A DNA stretch of 64,000 nt from Parietaria judaica (Eukaryota > Streptophyta > Magnoliopsida > Rosales > Urticaceae), in the NCBI GenBank assembly GCA_954871525.1, contig OX940861.1, positions 39,011,201 through 39,075,200 of the forward strand, read 5' to 3'. A program made the translations under genes and the position numbers. Below are positions 12,131-24,417 of this stretch, piece after piece. The notes beneath the pieces were generated by a model. That model ran no database searches. It had not been told where the DNA came from and saw only the letters and a list, made by a program, of their open reading frames with translations. Each line of letters opens with the position of its first letter. The stretch's first letter is position 1.

Positions 12131-12273
12131 TGTAGAATATTGTATAGTATAGTATAGTATAGTTTAGTGGTTATAATTTTGGTACTTTTACCGTTACTTT
12201 ACTTTCTTATCTTTGTGATGTAAATACCCTAATTCATGAAATGAGAAAACCAACTTTCCCATATTTCTCTTCA
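12131..12273 (+). repeat. Copia-A 3' LTR
   Basis: It starts TGTAGAATATTGTATAG just after the polypurine tract and ends at a CA at 12272-12273. It aligns by eye with the 131-bp Copia-C LTRs but carries extra TATAG repeats. Confidence 0.75.
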
Positions 12274-12283
12274 AAAGCGCATC

Positions 12284-12650
12284 TGAACTTTACAAATGGC
12301 TTTATCATAAACTTACATGTCACTTAATGTTTGACGAGTGACGACCAAAAATGAGTACCAAGAAAAGTCCAGTTTTATAGATTTTTTGTAGTTTGTAGAA
12401 TATGTCGCTAATTTTTGTTGACTTAGAGGTACTTATGCCGCAAATTATTGAAAGACAATATTTGAACCTTGCAAGTGGCTTCATCATAGCCTTACACGTG
12501 CCACTTATCGTTTTGACATGTAACGGCAGAAATTAAGTACCAAAATAAGTTCAGTTATAAACCTAAGATAATTTTACCACGACTTTTAAAATTTTAAGCA
12601 TATGCTGGTAATTTTTGTCAACGTAAAGACACTTATGCTGCAAATTTCTC
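12284..12650. repeat. Two-copy direct repeat, period about 177 bp
   Basis: Segments starting at about 12284 and 12461 share TGAAC(T/C)TT(A/G)CAA(A/G)TGGCTT and the following ~170 bp with moderate divergence, up to matching TTATGC(C/T)GCAAATT strings. No protein is implied. Confidence 0.65.
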
Positions 12651-13182
12651 CATTTAAAAGGAAGACTTTACTCTTTCTTTCATGTGAGACTCTTTTCTAA
12701 TGTACAATCTCAAGACATATATTTACTTTTGTCTATATTAAACAAAACCCAAAGTATAACCCCAAAATATCAACTTTATTAATCACGCATAGTAGACACT
12801 GATACAAGGTCACATAAAATTGAGTAATGGGGCTAATTTGTTTTTTTGTTTTAGGGTCGGGACCGTGTTTTGGAAATCCCACTTAGGCCGATAATGGTCA
12901 AAAATCCGGTACCGAGTTCCATTTGACCCCTACTAGTTAATTAGCGGTAAAACAAATGTAATATTTCTTTAAGTATTGTTTCTAGATATTCTACCAATAT
13001 ATAATTGCATAAAAGACCAACAATTTTATTCGCATTTCTTTTAAGTGTGATAATCTTTACCAAAGAAAGTTCAGATCTCTCGTCGGAAATCTGCTTGGAA
13101 TATATGTTCAGTCACATGTTGTTGAAATGGAAAGTCGTTAATTTGAATGGGATATATGCTTATAATACTGTTTTAAAACCTT

Positions 13183-13234
<52 letters not shown>

Positions 13235-13759
13235 ACCAACTTCTTTTTACTACCAAGACTAGTATTTTGGTCTTCTACAACTATATTTCCGTGGTAACAT
13301 CCGAAAGGATAGCTATACTGAATTAATATATAGTATTGACACAATGTATGCATGAAATGCGATACCATCTTATTAAGCTTTCTCCCAAAACTTTTTGCAT
13401 TGATATAAAGTTAAATAATTCAACCACTTTTTTTAGTCAGTTTTCAACATCTCTTTTGAAATGTTGATTATATGTCATTTCTTGCAAATAGAATCGTCAA
13501 ATACGCTGTATAATTTAGCACATCATCAATCCGACAATTAGCTAATTAAATATATCTTGAATAGGGTAGCTCTATTAGCCAAGATTACATGTATTCGCAT
13601 TACAAGATAGATTCAGAGTGTTAGAACAGGTTGACACTATATTGGCCGCAGACATTGTCGGTCAAGATTATAAAAATACGTAATATTTGCGTCAGTTGGA
13701 TTTGAACCCAAGACCTCACAAAGAGTTGTGGATTTATCAATAGGCCAAACAAGTTTGGT
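12651..13759. other. Intergenic DNA, no gene seen
   Basis: AT-rich sequence with a (TA)n microsatellite at about 13181-13230. No gene or element end is supported. Confidence 0.6.
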
Positions 13760-13768
13760 TTGAAACAA

Positions 13769-14367
13769 GGGTAAACTACAACTAAAGTACTTAATATTTC
13801 AAAAAATTTGAATTATATACTCAAAGAAAAATTTGGTGGCTAAAGTGCCTAAACTGTATAAACTTTACACTAGATAAATATATAAACTGTATATATATAT
13901 ATATACAATACATATATGTATATATATAAACTGTATATATTTATAGAATACATATATATATATATATGTAAACTTTATATATTTAAAAGGAAAAATAAAA
14001 GTACAAAAGGCAACCCAAAACCGATATAAACTGTATATATTCAACCTGAGCCCAGTGTAAAAAAGTCAACCTAAAACCGATCTAAAGAAGTCAACCCGAG
14101 TTTGGTGAAAAAAAGGCTACCCTAAACCGATATTAAAAAATAATGCTTAAGAAAAAAAAAATGTAAGAAAAAAGCCATGTGGCGGTCAAATGCCACGTGG
14201 CTGGGTGACGTGATAGCCAATGTGACAAATTTAACGGGAAAATAAAAAACTAACGGAGAAAACATTAGCCGCTAACAAAAGTTTGGGCACTTTAGCTACC
14301 TAAAAAAAGTTAAGGTACATAATTCAATTATTTTGAAACTTTAAGTACTTTAGTCCCAGTTTACCCC
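13769..14367. mobile_element. Mutator-type MITE with perfect 9-bp TSD
   Basis: The inverted ends are GGGTAAACTACAACTAAAGT on the left and GGGGTAAACTGGGACTAAAG read inward from the right. The 9-bp duplication TTGAAACAA is perfect (13760-13768 and 14368-14376). The element is 599 bp, non-coding, and AT-rich with short TA repeats. Confidence 0.88.
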
Positions 14368-14376
14368 TTGAAACAA

Positions 14377-15295
14377 ACAGATATAAATATTGATATTAAA
14401 TTGAAGTAAGCAAGTTTGGCTGGTCATCGATACGTACGGGACATATAGTCTTTGACTCAGTGAATAAAGATATACATGCACATACATTATTTACTTACAC
14501 GAAGAGTTATATTTCTAGGTGGGGAGATAAATTATTTACCCACAAAATCTAAGCCTTTTTTAAGCCAATGACAAGCCTTTAAAATGATGGTCTGATTCAG
14601 ATGCCATACAATGTGTACGGCCTAAAAGAGACATAAAATCATTTGTCTTTGCCTCACCCAAACACCATATATTCACATAAATTAGGTATTGCGTTTTTGT
14701 TTTTTTGTTTTTGTTTTTTGTAGAATCCATTTTTTTTAATCGAGAAAACTCACTAGTGACAATATACTCTAAACTTTGAAAAGTATCTTCAAAAGTTCAT
14801 AAACTCGTAAAATATTACAAATTACTGTTTACTATCTAGAATACTCTTGCAATTTTATTCTGATTCAACTCACTCTCCTCATTCAGTTAATTCTTTTTTC
14901 CCTCCACCAAAAACAAAAACCCAATTATTATTATTTTTCTCTCCTCCCGGACGAAAACAGCAATTTCATGATGTGATTTCAATGCTTAAAGTTTTCAAAA
15001 GAACTCTGATTAGAGGTTACTATCCTCAATATTAGGGTTAGTATCCTCAATATCAAGGTTAGTAACCCCAATATATGTATCTCTAGCTTGACTCATTACA
15101 TTTTTATTTTTTATTTTTTTTTATCTCAAAGAGCATATCGTGATTCAATTTGCCGGTTTATGGTGAGAGAATGCCGGAATTGGATATACGATAATGCTCC
15201 TTCCAAAATTTACTGGTGTTAGTCGATGTTAGCCACTCAAAAGTCAGAAATGAAAATAAAAATATTAATTGTTTAAAACATATTTGTACTCTCAG
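14377..15295. other. Intergenic DNA, no gene seen
   Basis: AT-rich with T tracts near 14700-14740 and repeats of GGTTAGTA(T/A)CC near 15000-15070. No gene, RNA gene or element boundary is supported. Confidence 0.55.
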
Positions 15296-15625
15296 CTCAT
15301 GACAATATTTTAGGCATAACTCACTCATTTTTTTGCCATATTTTATGCACGACCTACGGTTGGAAAGATAAGAGATGGATCTACAACTTTGGTGTTTTAA
15401 GTTTTGTAAAAAAGTTTTAAAAAAATACGAAATTTCTATTACAACGTAAAACTGGACATTAGTTTGATGCAAAATATTTGTTTCGAGCAAATTTTAATAT
15501 AATTAATGACTTTTTCCGATAAAACGTAAAACTACAAAGTTGTAGATAAGTCTTTATCTTTACAACGGTAATTTATTTATAAATTTTGGACAAAAAATGA
15601 GTGAGTTATGCCAAAAATATGAAAG
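15296..15625. repeat. Imperfect inverted repeat
   Basis: The left arm (about 15310-15400) and right arm (about 15525-15615) are inverted copies. GGCATAACTCACTCAT on the left pairs with ATGAGTGAGTTATGCC on the right, and ATCTACAACTTTG pairs with CAAAGTTGTAGAT. It lies directly before the ~255-bp tandem repeat and may be part of the same unidentified element. Confidence 0.6.
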
Positions 15626-15635
15626 ACATAACTGG

Positions 15636-17040
15636 AAAAAATTCATTGAAAACTTGTTGCAGCTGAAGGCAAAAACTGTTGACGTGGAGTACAAAAATGT
15701 ACGCATTCTCACAATATTTTCAAAATTAAATAAACTTCGGGAATAAAATTAAATAAAAAGGTGTTGCACCTGGTGCATAAAACTGTCTAAGTGGAGTAAA
15801 AAACTGTGTCATAAAAAGTGTCAACAACGTAGGTAAGACCTGTATAAATGGAGTACAAAACTGTGTAGAGAAAAATTAAAGTGGAAAAAATTAATTGAAA
15901 AACTGTTGTAGCTGAAGGCAAAAGATGTTGAAGTGGAGTACAAAACTGTACTCGTTCTCACAAAATTTTCAAAATTAAATAAACTTCGGGAATAAAATTA
16001 AATAAAAAGGGGTTAAAAAACGGTTGCACCTGGTGCATAAAACTGTCTAAGTGGAGTAAAAAACAGTGTCAAAAAACTATTAACAACGTAGGAAAAAACT
16101 GTGTAAAAGGAGTACATAACTGTGTAAAAAAATTAAACTGAAAAAAATTCATTAAAAAATTGTTGCAGCTGAAGGCAAAAACTTTTGAAGTGGAGTACAA
16201 AAATGTACTCATTTTCACAAAATTTACAAAATTAAATAAACTTCGGGAATAAAATTAAATAAAAAGGGGTTAAAAAACTGTTGCACCTGGTGCATAAAAC
16301 CAAGGTTCGACTTTTTCACGATTATCTTCGATAATCTTCGATTATCCGTCTTGCCAGTAGTTATCGGCAAGACGGCCATGCCCGTACTTTTCCATGATTT
16401 TTGTCAAAAAATGGGAAACATCTTGAAAAATAACAAAAATATGGTACTTTTCAAGAAATTTTGCACTTTTCGATGATTTTATTCGAGTATTTATATATGT
16501 GAGAGTGAGTATGAATTATTTGTGTGTATGACTTTATCTTTATATGTTTTGACTTTGAGGAGGTATGATATTATAAAAATATTTTGTAAGTTTTGCGTCG
16601 AAAAGTATCGAAAACTGTCGATAATCATCGAAAAGTATCGGTAATCGGTAATCGGTAAGCTACAGTATTATAAGTTTTCCGTCGATAATCCGTCGAAAAC
16701 GGCAAGCGATTTATCGGCAAGTTAGGTAAGTTGAACCTTGCATAAAAGTGTCTAAGTGGGGTAAGAAACTGTGTCAAAAAAACTGTCAACAACATAGGCA
16801 AAAACTGTGTGAAAGGAGTACAAAACTGTGTAAAAAAAATTAACCTGAAAAAAATTCATTAAAAAACTATTGCATCTGAAGGCAAAAACTGTTGAAGTGG
16901 AGTACAAAACTGTACTCATTCTCACAAAATTTTCAAAATTAAATAAACTTCGGGAATAAAAATAGCCCAACAAGGGGTTAAAAAAAACTGTTGCACTTGG
17001 TGAAACTGTCTAAGTGGAGTAAAAAACTGTGTTTAAAAAA
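15636..17040. repeat. ~255-bp tandem repeat, four copies, interrupted by a MITE
   Basis: The anchor CTGAAGGCAAAA recurs near 15663, 15912, 16170 and 16876. Spacings are 249, 258 and 706 bp; the last becomes 258 once the 440-bp insertion at 16301-16740 and its 8-bp TSD are removed. Each copy also contains a shorter internal motif built on GTGGAGTACAAAACTG. The array stops abruptly at about 17040 where Copia-B begins. No protein is evident. Confidence 0.8.
16301..16740. mobile_element. hAT-type MITE inside the tandem repeat
   Basis: The inverted ends are CAAGGTTCGACTT on the left and CAAGGTTCAACTTACC read inward from the right. The flanking 8-mers CATAAAAC (16293-16300) and CATAAAAG (16741-16748) differ by one base, as expected for an hAT TSD. 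The interior is rich in CGATAATC/CGAAAAGTATCG-like repeats. Removing it restores the tandem-repeat spacing. Confidence 0.85.
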
Positions 17041-18482
17041 CCCGTCACGTGACATCCGAGCAGTACACCAAAATTGTGTCGGAACATACATTTGCCTTTT
17101 CCAAAGTTCACTCTGTGCTGCTTTCCAAATACGCAATGCTCACAGAAATCCAACTTCTCAATATTGTCTTTCCCCAGATCACTCCCCACTTCTTCAGAAT
17201 CTCCAGCCCTTTCTGACTTACATGGCCCAATCTTTGATGCCAGAGGCTGGCCTTGTTAGAGCTCCCAACTGTAGTGTTTGCTGCCTTGCCTCTTGCTACT
17301 CCTCCTTCAAGGAAATAAATTCCATTTAGCCTATAGGCTTTGAGGTAGAGCATGGACCCTTTTGTGACACGCATTCCTCCCTCAACTGCTTTCCATTTGT
17401 AGCCAGCATCTTCCAAAACCCCAAGTGAGATAAGGTTCCTTTTTAAGCCTGGAACATATCTCACTTTTTTAAAGGTCATGTTAGAGCCATCCTTGAGCCG
17501 TGGAGCTATTGATCCAATGCCTTGGACCTTGCAGATTTCTTCTGTTCCTGTAGCTACTGTTCCCTCATTGATCTCCTCATAGTTGTCAAACCATTTCTTC
17601 TCATGGCTCATGTTGAATGATCAGCCTTAATCCAAGATCCAGGCATCCCTCATACTTGGGGTCATTACATTCAACACTTCAGCACTTTCATAACCATCAC
17701 TGACCTGAGAAGCATTTTCTTGGTCATCATCATCCCTTGGTCTTCGGTAGCTTTTCTGGGGTCTCTTTTAAGGGCAGTTTCTCTTGAAGTGGCCTTCTTT
17801 GTGGCAATTGAAACACTTCAAACTTCTGGTCTTGGACTTTGACCTTGAGTTGTGTCTGCCACTTGACTGATTTCTCCTTTGTGGTCTTCTTCTCACAGAC
17901 AAGCTTTCTCCACCTGTGTACCTCTTGTCTATCTTTCTGTTGAAATCTTTTGGCATAACTGCATTTTTGACTTCCTCTAGAGTGAGGGTTTCTCTCCCCC
18001 CATACATGAGGGTTTCTTGAAGTTGCTTAAAAGATGAAGGTAAAGACCAGAGCTTGATCTTCATTTTCAACCTTGATTCCAACATTTTCTAAGTCAATGA
18101 TTACCTTGTTGAAATCATCGAGGTGATCTTGTCAATTCTTCCTGGGAGCCATCTTGATGTTGTAGAGCTTTTGCTTGAGGAACAGTCAATTGACAAGAGA
18201 CTTTGTCATGTAAGTTTTCTCGAGCCTTGCCCATATGTCATAGGCAGTTTTCTCCCACGAGATTTCCCTTAGAACCTTATCTCCAAGACTGAGGATCAAG
18301 GCACTGTGTGCCTTCGCCACTAATTCAGGCTTTGGCTTCTCTTCCATTTTTGGGAAATCCGTCTTTTCAAGCAAAGCTGCTTTGAGACCTTGCTGTACAA
18401 GTAGAGCTCTCATCTTCATCCTCCAAAGCCCAAAGTCATTGCTGCCATTCAACTTTTCCATGTCAAACCTTGTACTCGCCAT
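17041..18482 (-). pseudogene. Copia-B truncated gag-pol
   Basis: The gag start is at 18482 (MASTRFDMEKLNGSNDFGLW), open to 18186. Gag continues in another piece at 18085-17768, with the zinc knuckle CFNCHKEGHFKRNC near its end. A third piece at 17611-17108 holds the region after the protease site and the gag-pre-integrase domain with LWHQRLGHVSQKGLEIL. Gag and protease parts are separated by stops and frameshifts, and everything after gag-pre-integrase is deleted. Gag and the zinc knuckle place it nearer to TNT1-like elements than to Copia-A and Copia-C. Confidence 0.82.
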
Positions 18483-18589
18483 AGCTTACTTTCTTGATCT
18501 TCTTGAAAATTTTCTTGAGCTTTCTTGACCGCCAGAAACTTCTTCTGATCGCCGGAATGTGACCTTCCTCTAATCGCCGGAATCCTGAT

Positions 18590-18601
18590 GCTCTGATACC
18601 A
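18590..18601 (-). other. Copia-B primer-binding site
   Basis: On the minus strand this reads TGGTATCAGAGC, complementary to the 3' end of plant initiator tRNA-Met. It lies two bases from the LTR terminus at 18604. Confidence 0.85.
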
Positions 18602-18888
18602 CTTGTTGGGACTTTTGCCACCCAGACAACAAGCCTAAGCCTTCAGTCCCACGCACAAATCGGCCCAAGTGACAGACTTGTGTCCAAACGACACCAAACA
18701 CCACGCACGACACGGACTCAACCATAATACTAGGTAATACGACACATAGTTCAATCCGAAAATGACAAGGTAAAGAACTTCACTTTATTAATTAGGGTTT
18801 CTCAAAATTTCTTTACAATCGCAAATCTCTTTCTCTCTCTACCTCTTAACCCTTTCTCCCTCACTCTCTCTCTAACCTCTCTCACGCA

Positions 18889-19427
18889 ATGCAGACTCCG
18901 CCGACTGCCGATGACACTCCGGAGGCTCGCCGGACCCGCGCTGCTACCAGTCAGGCTTTGCTGTGGAAGTACACCTCTCAGAGAAGGCGACTGATGGAGG
19001 AGGCTGCTGATCAGAGGACTCCAAGGAACGAGATGGAGAGATTAAAGATGGAGATCGCGCTCGCCGAGTACCGAGCTTCAGAGGCTTCTTTAGCTCCTCC
19101 GGCTTCTCCCGAACCCCAGGTACTCTCTCATATTTCTTCTTTTCTCTTGTCTTCTTCCTTGTCTTGGTTTTTTAGAAACCCTAGATCTTTAGAGCTAGAT
19201 CTAGGTATAACGCGCTCTCAAAGCGTTTCTGGGTTGCGATTTCTTGTAGAAACTCTCTCTAGGGTTTGCATGCAGGTTTCTGTTCTTATCTCTAACCAAC
19301 TGTTCCTCAGCCTCCTTTATACGTACTCTAAATCAATTAGCTAGGCACGTAATTAGGCTCGGTAGTTAGTTAGAATCTTTCCCTAATCATAACCCTTGAA
19401 TGTCTGTTCTTTTAGGATCGGGATTGA
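18889..19427 (+). CDS. Possible two-exon gene for an 80-residue protein, function unknown
   Basis: I do not recognise this protein. Exon 1 (18889-19119, 77 codons) starts MQTPPTADDTPEARRTRAAT. It is distinctly GC-rich against its AT-rich surroundings and is preceded by a TC-rich leader typical of plant 5' UTRs. The exon ends CCCAG before GTACTC, a good donor. An acceptor, TTCTTTTAG, at 19415 would add Asp-Arg-Asp and a TGA at 19425-19427, in phase. Residues about 20-68 are charged and probably helical or coiled-coil; residues 69-77 are rich in Pro, Ala and Ser. It abuts the Copia-B LTR, so a TE-carried or truncated exon is possible. Without splicing the frame stays open to 19344. There is no signal peptide or membrane segment. 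Confidence 0.4.
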
Positions 19428-20351
19428 GCTTCGACTTAACCCTTAGCTGGCTCGGGCATAAGTGGAACTAGGATTTAAACTTCGGGGTGGCTGGTTTAAA
19501 TTTGTAGTGCAAATAAAAGGGATTTATTTATAAAAAAATTTAAACATTAGTACAAAAAAGATCAAAAAAAAAATATGGGGTGACTCTAGCCCCACTACCC
19601 ACAAGGATAGTTCCGCCAGTGGGCTCGGGAAGTCAACGGGAGACTCAGTGGTCAACAGAAATAATAGAATATTTAAAGTGGACTTTCTAAGCTTTTATAA
19701 TCTACATGCATGGGGTGAAAGATCCAACGTCTTTGTCAGGTAATACTTTGTTGTTTTTCTTTACATTTTGGCAAAGAAAATAGTAATCTCCACCAATGCG
19801 GTAATTGTGTGTTTCTTTTGAAAAAGGGTTGTTTTACGACCATCTTTAACCTTTGTTGCTCTACTCAAATTGGTTCCATTTTAGCACAATTTTGTTTTCT
19901 TTCTTTCTAGTTACGTACGCATTAGGTAAATTTAAGCTTTTGGAGAAGTGGAAATTAACTAGACACAAATTTATACAACAATATATGTTTGCCTTTTTTG
20001 TTTGAAATTACGTGGAAAACCTTCGGTTTTTTATTATTTCTACTAGCTAGTTGTTACTTCTAACTAAATGGGCCGATTGAGATTGGTGCCCGTACATTAT
20101 CACAATTTTAGGAGGATAAATAATATACAAGCTTATTACCATCGTATGTTTTGTCCCTAGTTAATCTATAAAATCTTGAATATATATTAAAAAACTGTAT
20201 TATTTCCTATTACTAAAATAAAAAATGCATAGATAGAATAATTATTATCATAAACACAATATACATATATGTATATGGTTTCACTTATATTTATTTTCTT
20301 CGATCGCCTATTAATTAATGTAGCATCTTAGTTAAATTAATATATGAAAAC

Positions 20352-20391
<40 letters not shown>

Positions 20392-21232
20392 TGTTATGAA
20401 TGAAAATAATGTCAAATCTTAAAATTCTCAATTATTCTTTGATACGTTAAGAGATTCCTCCAATATTAAGTCACACATAAAAGACACGAAGACTTAACAC
20501 GGTTTAAGAAAGTCATGAGTTATTATTCTCCTCGTTGCCAATTGATTTTAATGTGAAACTCCGTGATACTTCACATGCATACATTGACATCGATATTATC
20601 TTAATTTGCAGCAAAAAAAGCCATTGGAAGCAGAATAACGCCAGCCAATTCTGCAAATTGCTTTCTCCGGTTAGAAACTTAGAATAACGCAATTTTGCCT
20701 TGATGATTATTCTTTAAGTAGATGCAGATATATATATATATATATATATACTCACTTTTTACACATATTTTAAATTTTTACACGTACCATGCATATATGT
20801 TTTTCTTATTATGGTTGGGTTAATCATTTCTTCATTTTCATAGAATTTTCATTTTTTTCTATGAAACTACATATATGTTATTTTCAATATATTTCGTAAC
20901 CTTTTTTTTTAATTTATAAATAATCATTATTAAATTCTTATTCGTTTAATTTTAACAATTTCAAACTATATTTTAATTAAAAAAAAATCAACGATAAAAG
21001 TAGCATAAAAAAATCATCAACGGTTTAGTTCAATATGGGTTGTGTTTGTGATTGTAATATTAATAGTTAGTTTTTGTGACTGAAGGTTGTTGGGAAAATT
21101 GGATATGTAAAATTGTGAGAAAATTCTTTGGATTAAACGTGTCTATATATGTTTGCTCATGTACTATGTTGATTTGTTTTATCCAACCTTTCTTTAAAGA
21201 CATGTTAGATCAAGAAATTTGAAAGCTAAATG

Positions 21233-21266
<34 letters not shown>

Positions 21267-21519
21267 TATATATATACACACAGAGAAAGAAGGTCACAAT
21301 ATGAACACAACTATTCTCTATTCCTAATTTTTCAGATTTTTATATTTAATTAACAACTTCATATGTTTTTTTTTTTTTTTAAACGAAAAACTTCATATGT
21401 TAAGTATGTAATTGAATAGTTTTATTATTTTACAAACTCAATATACATAACAATCATAAATTATGTTGTTTTAACTTTGTGTATATGAAAGAATCGTTTG
21501 GCTTCACCATCATTTATAA
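19428..21519. other. Intergenic DNA, no gene seen
   Basis: AT-rich. (TA)n microsatellites lie at about 20357-20390, 20729-20750 and 21235-21275. A GC-richer patch at 19578-19670 resembles no family I know. No gene is supported. Confidence 0.55.
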
Positions 21520-23887
21520 TCTATATATATATAAAAGCAAAATCTCATGTAGATGACATGGCACAATTTACAAGTAATGGGTATACAATTTCTATTTTCT
21601 TAGAGTTTTGATTTTTTTTTTTAAATCATGCCATGCGATGGGAGTTTTGAATTCATGTTTTACATGCACAAGACCATTTAATTAAACAATTTTAACGCTT
21701 AGTGTATGCAATTCATTTAATTACATGACCATTAGCTTCTCATTGATGTTTTACCAAAAGACATATTCATTTAACCAACCACTAACTAATTGATTAATAA
21801 GAAATAGCACTAAAAACCTATTTAAGAAAAAGACTGTTCCAATCCTAAATTAAAGAATTAGAACTCTTCATGTCTTCATTTCATGACTATATATAACAAC
21901 ACTCTAAGTTATCATTCACCTCATATTCTTGATCATTTTTTTAATCCTGTATTTTTAATTCTTTTTAATTTAATTTTCTCTTTGTTTTTTCTGCAGATTT
22001 TTCATCTCTTGGTGAAGTCATCAAGTCTCCGGCTGGCATAATGGCTGTGAATTCATCGAATGAAAACTTGAAGGTATCGTTTATTTTTTTAGCTTTTACT
22101 GAATAGTTGATTCTTTTAATTCAAAAAGAGTGTTTTGTGTCTATTCTTTTGCATATATTTAATTTGTTTTATCATATCTATACAAATTTAATTACTCTAT
22201 GAAACTATTCTTGAAATCCTTCATTTATGAATTTTTGCAGAAGAAGAAGAAGAATGAGGTGTCACTTCTAGATGCGGAAATTATTTGAGTGAAAAAAATC
22301 AAAGCGCTATGTCCGCATATTTTTTCTTCTTCTTCTTCTAAATAGTCATGTGTAAATGGTTCCTTTTAATTTCATGCTTCAAATAGTCATGTTCGTTCGG
22401 ATTGTCAGTTTTTATACTATGTATATTAATTGTTATTTTGATGCAAAATTGCAAAGATGATGTGTATACAAAATAATCTCTAAAAGTCTCTAATAGCGTA
22501 TATAAAAACAATAATGCATCCGTTTTTCAGAGTTTAGTTGTTATTTTGATAAAGAACTCCAAACAAGTGTACATCTCAAAAATTACAATACAACTATTCA
22601 TGTCAAGTAATTATTTTTCCATACATCTCATTATGCTAAGTTAACTTAAGACTCTTCAAGTAATTTTATTTATTTTGGTTGTTCGCGTTGAAGAATTTTT
22701 TCAATGCAATTACAAAATTATGATATTACTGTCTCTTCCTATCACTCAAATTCAATGCCCTTTGCTTACTCTTTCTATCACTTACTTGAATGACTGTTTT
22801 ATTCCTCATTAATGGCACCATTAGGACATATTTTTGTATCTAATTAACCGATGCTTTCTTTTTAATTCAATTATCCATCAACTTTATACACCAATACTTT
22901 TTTTTTCCTCAAATAAAACAGTGCTCATCATTTTTTATGTTGTTTACTTATGTTTTATAAGAAGCATTGGATTGGAAGAGTCTTTTAACATTAAGATAAA
23001 TGAGATTTTTTAATTGAGATTTTGAAGAAGGATATAATTAAATTGGAGAAGAAAGGATGATGAAATTTTTTTAGTTGTTGTTTCTAATTACTGTGATATT
23101 TATACTTCAATTGTTGGAGCCAAAGTATGTTTTGATTTGAATGTCGTTCCGGTGACAATATAAAAATATATTAACTTAAAGTCCGTATCATGACATAATT
23201 ACATCAACTTTTAATATTTCATTAAATCATTAGTATAGTTTTGTTTTCATAATAAAGTTATACAGAAACTACAAAATATACGCATAAGATTGATAATTGA
23301 TACAACACACCAAAAATATATGTAAAAGCTATCATTGGTACACAATTTAAATATGATCAATTGTCAGATTTGCATATCCTAAAATATAGAATAATTATAT
23401 ATAAAAAAAAGTTGTCATGTTTTTTTATTTATTTGAATATAACACATGAATAAAAAAATGTATAATATTAATTTTGCTTCATGAACGCAATTTTTAATTA
23501 CTTTACAATAGCTAATGTGTCACTTAACTCAATGAATAGCGCGGTATTGAAGAAATAGTTTGAAATGGTATAATATGAGGATATTGACGTTGTTGCGGGA
23601 AAAAGTCTAAGAGAGTTTAAACTATGCGTTTTTGGTCCAAAGTATTTTTCTTACTTTGTAGTCATTTTAAATGTAACATGCATATTTTAAAAATCGATAT
23701 ATTGATGATTTAAATGTACCATGCATATTGATGATTTAAATGTAACATGCATATTGATGATTTAATGATGATGAAATGAAGAAAAAAAAAACGAGAATTT
23801 GAAGTTTATATGTACTATTTTTTAGCAAAAATTATTCATTCGCCATACTTTATTGCCACTGCGCGAAGCGCGGTGCCCTTCCACTAG
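21520..23887 (+). mobile_element. Helitron-1, non-autonomous
   Basis: The 5' end is TCTATATATATATAAAAGC after a host A (21519). The 3' end is CTAG (23884-23887), preceded by a hairpin GCGC-GAA-GCGC within CACTGCGCGAAGCGCGGTG, with one wobble pair. These are the standard Helitron termini. No Rep-helicase coding is present, so mobilisation would need an autonomous relative. Two short exon-like pieces, about 21998-22072 and 22242-22288, are bounded by TGCAG acceptors and, for the first, a GTATCG donor. Confidence 0.88.
21998..22288 (+). pseudogene. Exon-like fragments inside Helitron-1
   Basis: A TTTCTGCAG acceptor precedes a GC-richer stretch containing ATG at 22041, and a GTATCG donor follows AACTTGAAG at about 22072. 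A second TTTTTGCAG acceptor at about 22241 starts AAGAAGAAGAAG and reaches a TGA in the same frame. Joined, they would give only about 26 residues. This looks like a captured host gene fragment. The source gene is unknown. Confidence 0.35.
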
Positions 23888-24417
23888 TCTATATATAAAA
23901 GCCAAATCTTCAGTGGTTGACATGGCATAATGAAAAACAAGAGATTCTCCATTCTCATTTTCTCATAATTTTTATTTATTTTTTACACTAATAATTAATA
24001 CCACATGTGTATTAGAGTGAACTGAGTATGCATCGATTATAGATAATAACATACTTATTAATGCATTGATTAATCATATAATAATTTTAACCGTTTACAT
24101 TTATTATATGCATTCATCTGCTTTTATATTATATGAATCCGGTATGCAAAGTTCAAAGGTTTTGTATATATGAATCCATCATGTGAATAAATCTTTCTCA
24201 ATAAATTATAATTATTGAGCAATCAATCAAAAAACAACGTACATATATGCATATGAATCGATCTCCATGTTATATGATTATATATATATATATATATATT
24301 TATGCATAGTATATTACAAATAGAGGAAATGTGGATATAGATCATTACAACATATTTTAGTCACTTATATTGCTTTACCGAAACTATTTCTCACTAATTA
24401 TTCTTTCTCTCTCATAG

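Larger units (their letters stand above)
8450..12273 (+). mobile_element. Copia-A: decayed, 5'-truncated Ty1/copia element
   Basis: This is an old relative of Copia-C at 25-31 kb, with the same domain order and very similar protein segments. No 5' LTR, primer-binding site or gag N-terminus is recognisable before about 8500, so the left boundary is approximate. The right end is a polypurine tract (GAGGGGGAG, 12122-12130) followed by a 143-bp 3' LTR (12131-12273, TG...CA) that resembles the Copia-C LTR. Confidence 0.85.
17041..18850 (-). mobile_element. Copia-B: minus-strand copia fragment of the TNT1 type
   Basis: Reading on the minus strand: part of a 5' LTR (18604 rightward; far end unclear, here put near 18850), a primer-binding site at 18601-18590 (TGGTATCAGAGC, initiator tRNA-Met type), gag, zinc knuckle, protease and gag-pre-integrase. 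The element then ends abruptly at about 17041. Integrase core, RT, RNase H and 3' LTR are missing. Confidence 0.8.
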
